Made by a program: the position numbers and the translations under genes. From Methylocystis hirsuta (GTDB lineage: Bacteria > Pseudomonadota > Alphaproteobacteria > Rhizobiales > Beijerinckiaceae): DNA of 64,000 nucleotides. This document shows, in pieces, positions 8,689-17,549 of this stretch. The notes beneath the pieces were generated by a model. It did not search any database. It saw only the letters and a program-made list of their open reading frames with translations, and had not been told where the DNA came from. The stretch's first letter is position 1, and every line of letters starts with the position of its first letter. The DNA is taken from positions 2,657,001-2,721,000 of the forward strand of contig NZ_QWDD01000001.1 in NCBI RefSeq assembly GCF_003722355.1. The letters are read 5' to 3'.

Positions 8689-10323
8689 TCAGTGCGCCCT
8701 TCGCCACGCGATCAGACCGGCCGTCGATCCGTCCAGCCCTTGCGTCGATTCATCCTTGTTCTCCACGATCGGCGCCAGGCGGTTCGCCAGTTCCTTGCCA
8801 AGCTCCACGCCCCATTGATCGAAGGGATTGATGTCCCAAATCACCGACTGAACGAAAACCTTGTGTTCGTAAAGCGCGACGAGGCGTCCGAGCGTGCGCG
8901 GATCGAGATGTCGGTAAAGCAGAACGCTTGACGGACGATCGCCTGGAAACGTCTTATGCGGAGCGAGGCGTGCGATGTCCTCCTCGCTCAGCCCCTCCCC
9001 GCGCAATTGCACTTTCGCTTCCGCTAGCGTTCGACCGCGCATAAAAGCTTCGGCTTGCGCCAAGCAATTAGCGAACAGCAATTCATGATGATGCTCGTCG
9101 GCGGCGGTGGGCTCGGCCGCGACGAGGAAGTCGATCGGGACGACGTCCGTTCCCTGATGCAGCAGTTGAAAGAATGCGTGCTGGCCATTCGTGCCGGGCT
9201 CGCCGAAAATCACTGGGCCGGTTGCATAATCGACAGGCGCGCCGTCGCGCGTCACCGATTTGCCGTTCGACTCCATGTCGAGCTGTTGCAGATAGGCCGG
9301 AAATCGCGCGAGGCGCTGATCATAGGGGATAACCGCATGCGCGGCGCATCCCATCACGTTTCTGTGCCAGACGCCGAGAAGTCCCATCAGCACGGGAATG
9401 TTTTGCTCAAGCGGCGCTTCGAGGAAGTGCGTGTCGACGTCGTGTCCGCCCTGCAGAAACTGCAGGAAATGCTCCGGTCCCACGGCGATGGCGAGCGCCA
9501 GGCCGATCGACGACCACAGCGAATAGCGCCCGCCAACCCAATCCCAGAAGCCGAAGACGCGCGCGGGATCGATTCCGAATTCGGCGACCTTGTCGAGCCT
9601 GGTCGAGACGGCGGCGAAATGCGACTTCACCGCAGCTTCGCCGAGCGCGGCGACGATGCGGGCGCGCGCGCTTCTCGCGTTCGCCATCGTCTCCTGCGTC
9701 GTGAACGTCTTCGATGAGATGATGAACAGCGTGCGCGCCAAGTCGAGAGTGTGCAGCGTATCGGCGAGATCGGCGCCGTCGACATTGGCGACGAAATGCA
9801 TGCGCGGACCCTCGCCGCGATAGGGCGAGAGCGCGCGCGACGCCATCGCCGGACCCAGGTCCGAACCGCCGATGCCGATATTGACCACATCGCTGAACGG
9901 CGCGCCTGTCGCGCCGCGGACCTCGCCGGAGCGCACGGCGCGCGCGAAGGCGAAAACCTTCTCGCGTTCGGCCTCGATCAGCGGCCGCATGTTTTCGCCG
10001 CCGACGAGAAGCGGACGCGACGAGAGATCGCGCAGCGCCATATGCATGGCGGCGCGCCTTTCGGTGTTGTTGACGAGTTCGCCAGAGAACAACGCTTCGC
10101 GCCGCGCGTCGAGATCACGCGCCTTCGCCAGCGAAATCAGCAGCGCGATCGTCTCGCGCGTCACTCGGTGCTTGGAGAAGTCGAAGAGAAACTCGTCGAG
10201 CTTGACGCTGAAATTTTTGAAGCGCGCGGGGTCCTCGGCGAAAAGATCGAGCGTTCGCGTCCGCGCCAAAGCGGAGGCGTGGAACTTCAATGCGTCAAAA
10301 GCGACGGCGACGGCGTCCGACAT
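8689..10323 (-). CDS. pgi: Glucose-6-phosphate isomerase
   Basis: 544 aa from ATG 10323 (an in-frame TTG 18 bases upstream is less likely). The enzyme interconverts glucose-6-phosphate and fructose-6-phosphate in glycolysis and gluconeogenesis. Visible family signatures are FSDVVNIGIGGSDLGPAMA with the phosphate-binding Ser region, the TFTTQETM block, and the two PROSITE-type motifs including the C-terminal block with SVIWDINPFDQWGVELGKEL. Length matches the usual 540-550 residues. It is a single gene, divergent from the amidase-like gene at 10496. Confidence 0.97.
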   Translation of the reverse strand: MSDAVAVAFDALKFHASALARTRTLDLFAEDPARFKNFSVKLDEFLFDFSKHRVTRETIALLISLAKARDLDARREALFSGELVNNTERRAAMHMALRDLSSRPLLVGGENMRPLIEAEREKVFAFARAVRSGEVRGATGAPFSDVVNIGIGGSDLGPAMASRALSPYRGEGPRMHFVANVDGADLADTLHTLDLARTLFIISSKTFTTQETMANARSARARIVAALGEAAVKSHFAAVSTRLDKVAEFGIDPARVFGFWDWVGGRYSLWSSIGLALAIAVGPEHFLQFLQGGHDVDTHFLEAPLEQNIPVLMGLLGVWHRNVMGCAAHAVIPYDQRLARFPAYLQQLDMESNGKSVTRDGAPVDYATGPVIFGEPGTNGQHAFFQLLHQGTDVVPIDFLVAAEPTAADEHHHELLFANCLAQAEAFMRGRTLAEAKVQLRGEGLSEEDIARLAPHKTFPGDRPSSVLLYRHLDPRTLGRLVALYEHKVFVQSVIWDINPFDQWGVELGKELANRLAPIVENKDESTQGLDGSTAGLIAWRRAH

Positions 10324-10495
10324 TCTTTTCTCGAAAAGCAAGCGTGTTTCCTTAGCGATTTGTAGCCGATTCGAAGGCGGAGGGCGCGCAACGACTTTAC
10401 GCCGCGAGGCTGGACCCTAAATTTTTACTGTATTGTGACAGAGGGATGTGAAATCCATATCTGTTCAATGACGCTTTTCTGACAGCAGGACCACG

Positions 10496-11536
10496 ATGGA
10501 CGCGATTCACTTCCTCGACGTGCGCGACGGCGGCCCGGTCGCCCATGCGACGGCGCGGATCGACGCGGCGGCCGCGCTTCGCAAGGCCTGTCTTGGCGTG
10601 GTCGCGCCGATGGGCCGGGTTTGCCTTCCGCCAATTGACCGTATTGCGGCGAATTGGCTGAAGCGCTCCGCCTCCGCCTATCGGGGGGAGCTTGAGCGCA
10701 TCGTCGCCATTCTCGGCTTTCCCGGCGCGATGACGCTGAACATGTCCTATCTCTTCGCCTGCACCACTCAAGCTTATGAAGACAAAAACGGTCTGCCGCG
10801 CCTGCGCCGCACGCTCGACTGGCCCTTTCAGGGCCTCGGCAGGGGCGTCGAAATCGCGTTGCAGTCCGGCGCGGCCGGCGAATTTTACAACGCCACCTGG
10901 CCGGGGGCCGTGGGCGTGCTGAGCGCGATGGCTCCCGGTCGCTTTTGCGCCGCGATCAATCAGGCCCCGATGAAGCGGCGCACGCAGGGATCCCTCGGTT
11001 TCGCCTATGACGCCGTCCTCAATCTGCGCGACGCCTTGGCAAGCGAAGGCGGCTGGCCGCCGGACCATGTGCTGCGCTATGCGTTTGAAACCTGCACGAC
11101 TTTCGAGGAAGCCGTCGAGTGCATCGCGAGCGCGCCGCTGGCGCGTCCGACGCTCTTCACCCTGGCGGGCGTTCGGCGCGGCGAGATGGCCCTGATCGAA
11201 CGCACGGAACATGAGGCGCGCGTGCTGCGCGGACCGGTCATCGTCGTCAATGATTGGCAGGAGCCGCAGGCCGGATGGCAGGCGCGCATGAGCTATGAGA
11301 ACAACGTGAACCGCAAGGCGGCGATGCGCGCCGTCGCGCCCGACGCGCCGCGCTTTTCCTGGGTGCGGGAGCCCGTGCTCAACCGTCTGACGCGTCTGGC
11401 GGTGGAAATGTGTTCCGTCGGCGCCGGCGATTTCGCCGCGCGCGGCTACGAGTGCCCCTATGTGAAGGGCCAGCCGGCCCCGGCGACGCAGGACTTCTGC
11501 CTGCGCGCGGCGACGCCCACGGCGCTGGCGGCCTGA
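10496..11536 (+). CDS. Acid ceramidase/NAAA-like Ntn hydrolase
   Basis: 346 aa. The centre resembles the acid ceramidase/N-acylethanolamine amidase branch of the choloylglycine hydrolase superfamily: a candidate nucleophile Cys89 in SYLFACTTQA, then a basic segment ending in RTLDWPF (the superfamily has an Arg and an Asp after the nucleophile), GEFYNATWPGAVGVLSAM, and an NDW motif near residue 254 where the family has its oxyanion Asn. If the family assignment holds, Cys89 becomes N-terminal after self-cleavage and the enzyme hydrolyses an amide of a fatty acid or similar. There is no signal peptide, so it is likely cytoplasmic, unlike the lysosomal relatives. Substrate is unknown. Divergent from pgi. 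Confidence 0.65.
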   Translation: MDAIHFLDVRDGGPVAHATARIDAAAALRKACLGVVAPMGRVCLPPIDRIAANWLKRSASAYRGELERIVAILGFPGAMTLNMSYLFACTTQAYEDKNGLPRLRRTLDWPFQGLGRGVEIALQSGAAGEFYNATWPGAVGVLSAMAPGRFCAAINQAPMKRRTQGSLGFAYDAVLNLRDALASEGGWPPDHVLRYAFETCTTFEEAVECIASAPLARPTLFTLAGVRRGEMALIERTEHEARVLRGPVIVVNDWQEPQAGWQARMSYENNVNRKAAMRAVAPDAPRFSWVREPVLNRLTRLAVEMCSVGAGDFAARGYECPYVKGQPAPATQDFCLRAATPTALAA

Positions 11537-11717
11537 CTGAAGCGTCGGTCCTTCTGACTTGGCCATTGTCAATGGGCAATTGAGGCGCCATATTTTGTCG
11601 TCGTTCGGTGCGCCCAATTATTTTTCAACGAATTGGTCGAACGATGAATCGGCGTTGCTCGTGTCATGTAATGCGAGCTAACGCCCCAGTTTATATTACA
11701 TTTTGAGGAGAAGAATT

Positions 11718-12044
11718 ATGCCTCCGAAGACGAAAGATTGGTACGCTTGGCTCAATTTGATGCCGCCGCCCCCAGACGATTTTCACGTCATCGGCAAAGT
11801 TCTCGTTCCCAATCCGGGCGTGCTTGCACAATTATGCTTTAAGGAACCTCAAGGCATCAATCCCGCAATTCTCCTTCTAGACCTACATCTCGTCCAGCAA
11901 CCGGGCATGTGGCCGCAGGTTATGACCTGGGCTACGGCTCGATATGATGAGATTTTGCCTCCGGGTCGCGCAAAATACTCGGAAGTAGAGGTATTCTTCG
12001 AGAACGCGTCAATCGCCCGCATCAAGGTTGATATCGTAAGCTAG
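11718..12044 (+). CDS. Hypothetical protein, 108 aa
   Basis: The ATG at 11718 is preceded by GAGGAG (11705-11710) at good spacing, which supports a real start. The protein is small and soluble-looking, with a Pro-rich turn (LMPPPPDDF) near the N-terminus and mixed alpha/beta content. It carries no recognisable motif or signal peptide. Local base composition is clearly lower in GC than in the neighbours, and the upstream spacer is AT-richer too, so it may be a recent acquisition. It converges on tsaC, with a hairpin between them. Confidence 0.6.
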   Translation: MPPKTKDWYAWLNLMPPPPDDFHVIGKVLVPNPGVLAQLCFKEPQGINPAILLLDLHLVQQPGMWPQVMTWATARYDEILPPGRAKYSEVEVFFENASIARIKVDIVS

Positions 12045-12058
12045 AAGATCAAGAATTG

Positions 12059-12084
12059 AGCGGACGGCGCGTTTGCCGTCCGCT
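12059..12084. terminator. Hairpin between convergent genes, probable terminator
   Basis: Ten-base-pair perfect stem AGCGGACGGC / GCCGTCCGCT with loop GCGTTT, located between the stops of the 108-aa gene and tsaC. There is no good T run on the plus side; on the minus side the stem is followed by a weakly T-rich sequence. Its position between convergent genes is the main support. Confidence 0.5.
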
Positions 12085-12097
12085 GACGACGCGATCG

Positions 12098-13063
12098 TTA
12101 ATCCAGCTTCGGGGCGCTGGCGCGCCGCAGCCGATCGTTGATCGCCTCGCCCAGTCCCCGCTCCGGCACATGCGCCACCGCGACATCGGCGATGCGGCGC
12201 GCGTCGAACTCCCGCAAATGCGCGAAGAGATTGGCCGCCGCCTCCACGAGATCGCCCGACGGCGAAAGATCGAGCACCAAGGTCCCGGGCGTGGCGCGCG
12301 CGGCGAGCCTGCCGCCGAAATCGAGCGCCGCTTCGCCCGCGTTGAGTTCATGCGCCTCGAGCCGCAGCCGGGCTGCCGGCGCGTAATGGGACGGCGTCAT
12401 GCCTGGCGCAAGGACATCCGCCCGCGCCGGCGCGGCAAGCTTTGCGCCCAAGACTTTCTCGATCGCCTCCCGCGCGACCGCGCCGGGGCGCAGCAATACG
12501 GGGGAGTCTTCACAGAAGGACACGATCGTGGACTCAAGACCGGCGGCGGTGCGGCCGCCGTCCAGGATCATGTCGACCTTGCCCAAAAGATCTTCGGCCA
12601 CATGCGCGGCGGTTACCGGACTGACATGGCCGGAACGGTTGGCCGAGGGCGCCGCGATCGGCCGGCCGAGCGCCGCGATCAGCGCTTGCGCGACGGGATG
12701 CGCGGGAACCCGAACCGCGACGCTTGGCAGGCCGGCGCGGGCGAGATCGCAGACCAAGCCGCCCGGCGCGACGGGCGCGACGATCGTCAGCGGCCCCGGC
12801 CAGAAGGCCGCGGCGAGACGCAACGCTGGCTCAGGCAGCGCCGCCTCGCGACGCGCAGCTTCGAGATCGGCGACATGCGCGATCAGCGGATTGAACGAAG
12901 GGCGGTCTTTGGCGTCGTAGATCCGGGCGACCGCCCATGCCTGCGTCGCGTCGGCGCCGAGGCCATAGACGGTCTCGGTCGGGAAGGCGACCAGCCCGCC
13001 CTCGCGCAGGATCGCCGCGGCCTTGCCGATCGCCGCGGCGTCGGCCGGCGCAATGGTCGTCAC
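12098..13063 (-). CDS. tsaC: L-threonylcarbamoyladenylate synthase, Sua5 type
   Basis: 321 aa. It makes threonylcarbamoyl-AMP from Thr, bicarbonate and ATP, the first step of the t6A37 modification of tRNAs that read ANN codons. The YrdC domain (about 1-200) has GGLVAFPTETVYGLGADA (22-39), KDRPSFNPLIAHV (52-64) and the S-A-N-R-S-G-H-V-S-P block near 140; a C-terminal Sua5 domain (about 205-321) makes it the long form. GTG start at 13063 overlaps the stop of the upstream Anbu gene (GTGA), so the two are translationally coupled. Confidence 0.94.
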   Translation of the reverse strand: MTTIAPADAAAIGKAAAILREGGLVAFPTETVYGLGADATQAWAVARIYDAKDRPSFNPLIAHVADLEAARREAALPEPALRLAAAFWPGPLTIVAPVAPGGLVCDLARAGLPSVAVRVPAHPVAQALIAALGRPIAAPSANRSGHVSPVTAAHVAEDLLGKVDMILDGGRTAAGLESTIVSFCEDSPVLLRPGAVAREAIEKVLGAKLAAPARADVLAPGMTPSHYAPAARLRLEAHELNAGEAALDFGGRLAARATPGTLVLDLSPSGDLVEAAANLFAHLREFDARRIADVAVAHVPERGLGEAINDRLRRASAPKLD

Positions 13064-13818
13064 GCGTTGCGGCCGCTGTACGGCGGCTTGGGGATCGCCA
13101 TATGCGCCTCGCGCAGCGCCTTCGACCAGCTCTCGCGCAAATCGCGAAAATACGGATCGTTCGAACCGATCCTGGTCGCGACCTCGATCTCGAGCGCGTC
13201 GCGACGCAGCAGCGCGATATCGATCGGCATGCCGACCGAAAGATTCGAGCGCATGGTCGAATCCATCGAAATGAGCCCGATCTTCAGCGCATCATAAATA
13301 TCGGTGTCATAGGCGACCGCCCGATCGAGTATGGGCTTTCCATATTTGTGCTCGCCAATCTGCAGATAATTGGTGTCCGGCGTGCATTCGATGCTGTTGC
13401 CCGCCGTATAGATCATGAAAAGACGGAGCGGCCCCCCGGCGATCTGGCCGCCGAGCAGCAGGGACACGTCGAAGCTGACGCCCTGCGCCGCAGGCTCCCC
13501 CTCGGCGTTGCCCATCTGGGAGCGCGAAAGGCGCACCGCGCGCCCGACGAGCTGCGCGGCATGCAGCATGTTGGGCGTGTTCATGACGCTTTCCACCACG
13601 CCGCTCTCGGGATGCTCGATCCCGTCGCCGATCAGGTTCACGACGCCCTGCGTCACCGAGAGATTGCCCGAGGCGGCAAGCATCAGCACGCGCTCGCCGG
13701 GCCGCTCGAAGAGATAGAGCTTGCGGAACGTCGAAATGTTATCGAGCCCGGCGTTGGTGCGGGTATCCGCGATCATCACCAGTCCATCGCGCACGAGAAT
13801 GCCGCAACAATAGGTCAT
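13060..13818 (-). CDS. Anbu proteasome-type peptidase
   Basis: 252 aa from ATG 13818. The N-terminus MTYCCGILVRDGLVMIADTR is that of COG3484 'predicted proteasome-type protease', now called Anbu (ancestral beta subunit), an Ntn hydrolase with Thr2 as nucleophile after Met removal. Further family features are the conserved GGDEF-free stretch VSFDVSLLLGGQIAGGP and the segment DSTMRSNLSVG near residue 195. Anbu normally sits with an alpha-E protein, a circularly permuted ATP-grasp protein and a transglutaminase-like protease; none of these is here. Instead it is coupled to tsaC by a four-base overlap. Substrate is unknown. Confidence 0.88.
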   Translation of the reverse strand: MTYCCGILVRDGLVMIADTRTNAGLDNISTFRKLYLFERPGERVLMLAASGNLSVTQGVVNLIGDGIEHPESGVVESVMNTPNMLHAAQLVGRAVRLSRSQMGNAEGEPAAQGVSFDVSLLLGGQIAGGPLRLFMIYTAGNSIECTPDTNYLQIGEHKYGKPILDRAVAYDTDIYDALKIGLISMDSTMRSNLSVGMPIDIALLRRDALEIEVATRIGSNDPYFRDLRESWSKALREAHMAIPKPPYSGRNA

Positions 13819-13907
13819 GTGACTCCGCAGCGGTTCGCGCCAAACGCTGCAGGACTTACAAGTTTCGGGCCATGAGGCAAGTGCGGCGCGGCCACAGCGA
13901 AGGAAAA

Positions 13908-15107
13908 TCAGTCGCCGTTTTCGCTCTTGTAGGGAAGCTCGGCCGCATGCTCGGCGGCCCATTCCGCCACCGCTGCGCGCTCGCGCGCCAAATAGTCCGA
14001 AACCGCCTCGGCAAGGCGCGGGTCCGCCAAGTAATGGGCCGAATGGGTGATCACCGGCCCATAGCCGCGTGCAATCTTGTGCTCGCCCTGCGCGCCGGCC
14101 TCGACGCGCTTGTAGCCGCGTCGGATCGCGAATTCGATCGCCTGATAGTAGCAGACTTCGAAGTGGAGGAACGGCAGCGCTTCCAGCGCGCCCCAATTGC
14201 GCCCGTAGATTGCGTCATCGCCAAGGAAATTGATCGCTCCGGCGATGTGCCGCGCGCCGCGACGCGCCATGACCAGCAGGATGCGGTCCGCCATGCGCGC
14301 GCCGATCTCGTCAAAGAAGGCGCGAGTCAAATAGGGCCGGCCCCATTTGCGCGCGCCCGTGTCCATGTAGAAGTCGAAAAACGAATCCCAGTGCGCCGGA
14401 CGAATGTCGCTTCCCGTAAAGAGATCAATTGTGATGCCGTCGCCGAGCGCTTCGCGTCGCTCGCGCTTGATCGCCTTGCGCTTGCGCGCCGTAAGCCGCG
14501 CCAGAAAATCCTCGAAGTCGGCATAGCCGTCATTGACGAAGTGGAATTGTTCTCCGGCGCGAGAGATGAAGCCCGCGCCGCTCAGCGCAACGCGTTCCTC
14601 CTCCGTGCAAAAAGTGACATGAATGGAGGACGCGCCGCTCGCCTTTCGCAATCCCCGCAAGGCGGCAATCAGCGCTTCGCACGCGCCGTGCGGCGCATCA
14701 TGGGCAATCAGCAGGCGGCGCCCCGTCACCGGCGTGAAGGGCGCGGCCACCTGTACCTTCGGATAGTAGCGTCCGCCCGCAAGCTCATAAGCCTGCGCCC
14801 AGCTCTGGTCGAAGACGTATTCGCCGAGGCTATGCGTCTTGATATAGGCCGGCGCGCAGGCGACAAGACGACCCCGCGAATCCTCGACGAGCGCATGCGC
14901 CGGCGACCAGCCGGCGCGCGCGCCGACCGACTTCGACGATTCGAGCGCGCGCAGAAACGCGTGCGAGACAAACGGATTGTATCGCTCGCCGACCGCGTCC
15001 GGCAGGCCGGGCGGATTGGCGCAGGCGTCCCAAGCCTCAGCCGCGACGGAGTCGAGCGACTCGGCGTATCGAACCGAAAATTCTTGCGCCGAGAATTCTT
15101 GCGCCAT
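13908..15107 (-). CDS. GNAT-fold peptidogalycan-type acyltransferase (COG3146, DUF482)
   Basis: 399 aa cytoplasmic protein. The sequence matches the DUF482/COG3146 pattern: N-terminal NPFVSHAFLRALESS (about 43-57), central FAxxxARKRK-like basic block TARKRKAIKRERREAL (about 209-224), and C-terminal YYQAIEFAIRRGYKRVEAGA followed by GEHKIARGYGP, the part that resembles the FemAB/GNAT acyl-CoA site. The molecular reaction is not established for this family; transfer of an amino acid or acyl group is expected from fold. It lies 89 bases upstream of anbu on the same strand. Confidence 0.8.
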   Translation of the reverse strand: MAQEFSAQEFSVRYAESLDSVAAEAWDACANPPGLPDAVGERYNPFVSHAFLRALESSKSVGARAGWSPAHALVEDSRGRLVACAPAYIKTHSLGEYVFDQSWAQAYELAGGRYYPKVQVAAPFTPVTGRRLLIAHDAPHGACEALIAALRGLRKASGASSIHVTFCTEEERVALSGAGFISRAGEQFHFVNDGYADFEDFLARLTARKRKAIKRERREALGDGITIDLFTGSDIRPAHWDSFFDFYMDTGARKWGRPYLTRAFFDEIGARMADRILLVMARRGARHIAGAINFLGDDAIYGRNWGALEALPFLHFEVCYYQAIEFAIRRGYKRVEAGAQGEHKIARGYGPVITHSAHYLADPRLAEAVSDYLARERAAVAEWAAEHAAELPYKSENGD

Positions 15108-15224
15108 GTCTCCAGAGCAGCCGCGTTTGAAAGCTTTCTAGCACAGCGTCGCGGCGCCCTCTAACATGGCGCGAATGGCGACATCATCCAAGCGCGACTT
15201 TTGAGCAGGCAAGAAACGAACAAC

Positions 15225-16313
15225 ATGAGAATTAACGGCCGCGACTACAGAACGATCTGGCTCGATTCGGACGGGCGGCGCGTGCATGTCATCGATCAGA
15301 CCGGACTGCCGCATCGCTTCGAGACGAGAACGCTCGCAAGTTGCGAAGACGCCGCTGAAGCGATCCGCACTATGACGGTGCGCGGCGCGCCGCTCATCGG
15401 CGTGACCGGCGCCTATGGCGTGGCGCTCGCCGCCTGGAGCGATCCAAGCGACGCCGCCATCGAGAGCGCCCATGCGGCGCTGCTCGCCACGCGGCCGACG
15501 GCCGTCAATCTCCGCTGGGCGCTGGACCGGCTGCGCGCGCTACTCCTCGCGGCGCCGGTCTCCGCCCGCGCCGGCCTCGCCTATGCGGAGGCCGCCAAGA
15601 TCGCTGAAGAAGACGTCGCCGCCTGCCAGGCCATCGGCCGCTTCGGCGCCGAACTCATTCATAAAGCGCGTTGTGACGACGGCCCTATCAACATCCTCAC
15701 CCATTGCAACGCCGGCTGGCTTGCCACCGTCGATTGGGGCACGGCGCTGGCGCCGATCTACACGGCGGCGCGGCAAGGCGCGCCGATTCATGTTTGGGTG
15801 GACGAAACGCGTCCGCGCAACCAGGGGGCGAGCCTCACGGCCTTCGAGCTGCTGGGCGAAGAGGTTCCGCATACGATCGTCGCCGACAACGCCGGCGGCC
15901 ATCTGATGCAGCACGGTCTTGTCGATCTCGTCATCGTCGGCAGCGACCGTACGACGCGCGCCGGCGACGTATGCAACAAGATCGGCACCTATCTCAAGGC
16001 GCTCGCGGCGCACGACAATGGCGTGCCGTTCTATGTCGCCCTGCCGTCTTCGACCGTCGATTGGCGCATCGCCGACGGCGTGCGCGACATTCCGATCGAA
16101 GAGCGCAGCGCGCGCGAAGTCACCCATATCAGCGGCCGCGGCGCCGACGGCGCGCCGATCGAAATTCAACTCACGCCCGACGGCTCTGCGGCGCGCAATT
16201 TCGGCTTCGACGTCACGCCGTCGCGCTTTGTCACGGGCCTCATTACCGAGCGCGGCGTCTGCGCCGCGACGGAAGAAGGGCTGAGGGGATTGTTCCCGGA
16301 CCTTGGCGGTTAG
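15225..16313 (+). CDS. mtnA: S-methyl-5-thioribose-1-phosphate isomerase
   Basis: 362 aa from ATG 15225 (a TTG at 15201 is in frame but less likely). It converts 5-methylthioribose-1-phosphate to 5-methylthioribulose-1-phosphate in methylthioadenosine salvage. Family motifs include [16 protein letters not shown] (about 50-65), [12 protein letters not shown] with the catalytic Cys (about 154-165), and the catalytic Asp in [19 protein letters not shown] (about 235-253). Its stop overlaps, tail to tail, the stop of a class II aldolase gene. No mtnK, mtnP, mtnC or mtnD is within the window. Confidence 0.94.
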   Translation: MRINGRDYRTIWLDSDGRRVHVIDQTGLPHRFETRTLASCEDAAEAIRTMTVRGAPLIGVTGAYGVALAAWSDPSDAAIESAHAALLATRPTAVNLRWALDRLRALLLAAPVSARAGLAYAEAAKIAEEDVAACQAIGRFGAELIHKARCDDGPINILTHCNAGWLATVDWGTALAPIYTAARQGAPIHVWVDETRPRNQGASLTAFELLGEEVPHTIVADNAGGHLMQHGLVDLVIVGSDRTTRAGDVCNKIGTYLKALAAHDNGVPFYVALPSSTVDWRIADGVRDIPIEERSAREVTHISGRGADGAPIEIQLTPDGSAARNFGFDVTPSRFVTGLITERGVCAATEEGLRGLFPDLGG

Positions 16314-16972
16314 CTAAGCTCTTTCGAACTCTCTCGCGTTCCGTAAGTCTTGAAGCGCTCCACCGTGCGCATGATCTCATCATCGGAAAGCACGACGGGT
16401 TCGCCGGCAAGCGCGCCGAGGTAGAAGACTTGCGCGAGCGCTTCGAGTTCGACCGCGCGCCACAATGTTCTGCGCATAGTCGCGCCGGTGACGATCGCGC
16501 CGTGATTGGCGAGCAGCACGCCGTCGCGATCCGCGAGCCCCGCGACGACGAGTCGCGACAGTTCAGCCGTGCCATAGGGCGCGTAATCGACGCAGCGCAC
16601 GGTCGGTCCGCCGAAGGCGGCGATCATGTAATGCACGGCGGGGATGTCGCGCCGCAAGGTCGCGATCGTCGTCGCATAGGGCGAATGCATATGCGCGATG
16701 GCGTTCACGTCGGGGCGTGAGCGGTAGATGTCGAGATGAAACCGCCACTCGCTCGACGGCGGCAAGGGACCGTCGAAGGCGCCCTCGCCCGCCAGTGGCA
16801 GGCGCGCAATCAGGCCAGGGGAAAGCTCGCGGCTGGGAACGCCGCTCGGGGTGACAAGCGCGGCCTCGCCAATCCGCAAGGACAGATTGCCCGCAGAGCC
16901 ATGATTGAGCCCCAGCCGCTCCATCTCCCGCGCGGCGTCGACGATCGCCGCGCGCTCGTCGCGCTCATTCAT
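16310..16972 (-). CDS. Class II aldolase/adducin family protein (possible methylthioribulose-phosphate aldolase)
   Basis: 220 aa from ATG 16972. Zinc-type class II aldolase fold: [13 protein letters not shown] near residue 20 (phosphate loop), [10 protein letters not shown] (about 43-52), the metal pair in [12 protein letters not shown] (about 87-98) and the third His in [11 protein letters not shown] (about 149-159). The family includes fuculose-phosphate aldolase, MtnB dehydratase and Ald2 of Rhodospirillum, which splits methylthioribulose-1-phosphate into DHAP and methylthioacetaldehyde. Placement directly against mtnA, with overlapping stops, favours a role on the MtnA product (MtnB or Ald2 activity). 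The sequence alone does not separate these activities. Confidence 0.8.
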   Translation of the reverse strand: MNERDERAAIVDAAREMERLGLNHGSAGNLSLRIGEAALVTPSGVPSRELSPGLIARLPLAGEGAFDGPLPPSSEWRFHLDIYRSRPDVNAIAHMHSPYATTIATLRRDIPAVHYMIAAFGGPTVRCVDYAPYGTAELSRLVVAGLADRDGVLLANHGAIVTGATMRRTLWRAVELEALAQVFYLGALAGEPVVLSDDEIMRTVERFKTYGTRESSKELS

Positions 16973-17135
16973 GCGGGAAGCATTACAGGCGCGGCGCCGG
17001 CCGTGGCAAGACGAGCTGACGCATGCACGGCCCGCGCGCCAGGGCGAACACGCGCGCGCGATGAGGGCGATAGCATGCAAGACCCCGATATTGCGCGCGC
17101 TCGGGTTGCGGTATAGGACGGGCGTCCCCGTCTCG

Positions 17136-17211
17136 GGGCCGGTAGCTCAATGGTTAGAGCCGGCCGCTCATAACGGTCTGGTTGCAGGTTCGAGTCCTGC
17201 CCGGCCCACCA
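17136..17211 (+). tRNA. tRNA with CAU anticodon (Ile2 or elongator Met)
   Basis: Complete cloverleaf with acceptor GGGCCGG/CCGGCCC, D stem GCTC/GAGC, anticodon stem GGCCG/CGGTC with one G-T pair, loop CTCATAA, T stem GCAGG/CCTGC with loop TTCGAGT, discriminator A and encoded CCA. The anticodon is CAT. A paired first base and the lack of the three G:C pairs exclude the initiator type. Whether it is lysidine-modified tRNA-Ile2 or elongator Met cannot be settled by eye; I lean to Ile2. Confidence 0.93.
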
Positions 17212-17549
17212 GGCTCATCGCACCGTGCAGGCGCTGTTCATAGCTCCCTTTAGATTTTAAAGCGCCCTTTAGCGCACGCACCTTTCGATCGCTGTTTGTT
17301 TCAAAACATTTATTCCAGAACGGCCAGGGGCGCCGCCCAGTTTCAGTTCATCCTCAAGATCAACCGGTTATAATTAAATCGGTTTGTAGGCCCACGCCTC
17401 GCCCCGCTCCCTCGCGACTTGCGCGGAACGAACGCTCGAACGCTGCGTTATAGAGACGATCGCTTCAGCAAACGCGAACGTAAGCTTTCGATCCGTCGAA
17501 GCGACGATCTCCCCAAGATGCTTGTGAAATTGGCTGAGGGATTTTCCGC
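17212..17549. other. Intergenic spacer, 338 bases
   Basis: No convincing coding frame, tRNA, repeat or terminator is visible between tRNA(CAU) and the next gene. The spacer is AT-richer than its surroundings (for example GGTTATAATTAAATCGGTTT near 17365), so it probably holds the promoter of the downstream gene and marks the edge of an accessory stretch. Confidence 0.5.

Noticed and set aside
12056..13297. A 413-codon plus-strand frame across tsaC and anbu
   Set aside because: Arg-rich, low-complexity translation without motifs; the minus strand carries two recognisable enzymes.
17136..17211. Initiator tRNA-fMet
   Set aside because: The first acceptor pair is a normal G-C and the three consecutive G:C pairs of the anticodon stem are absent.
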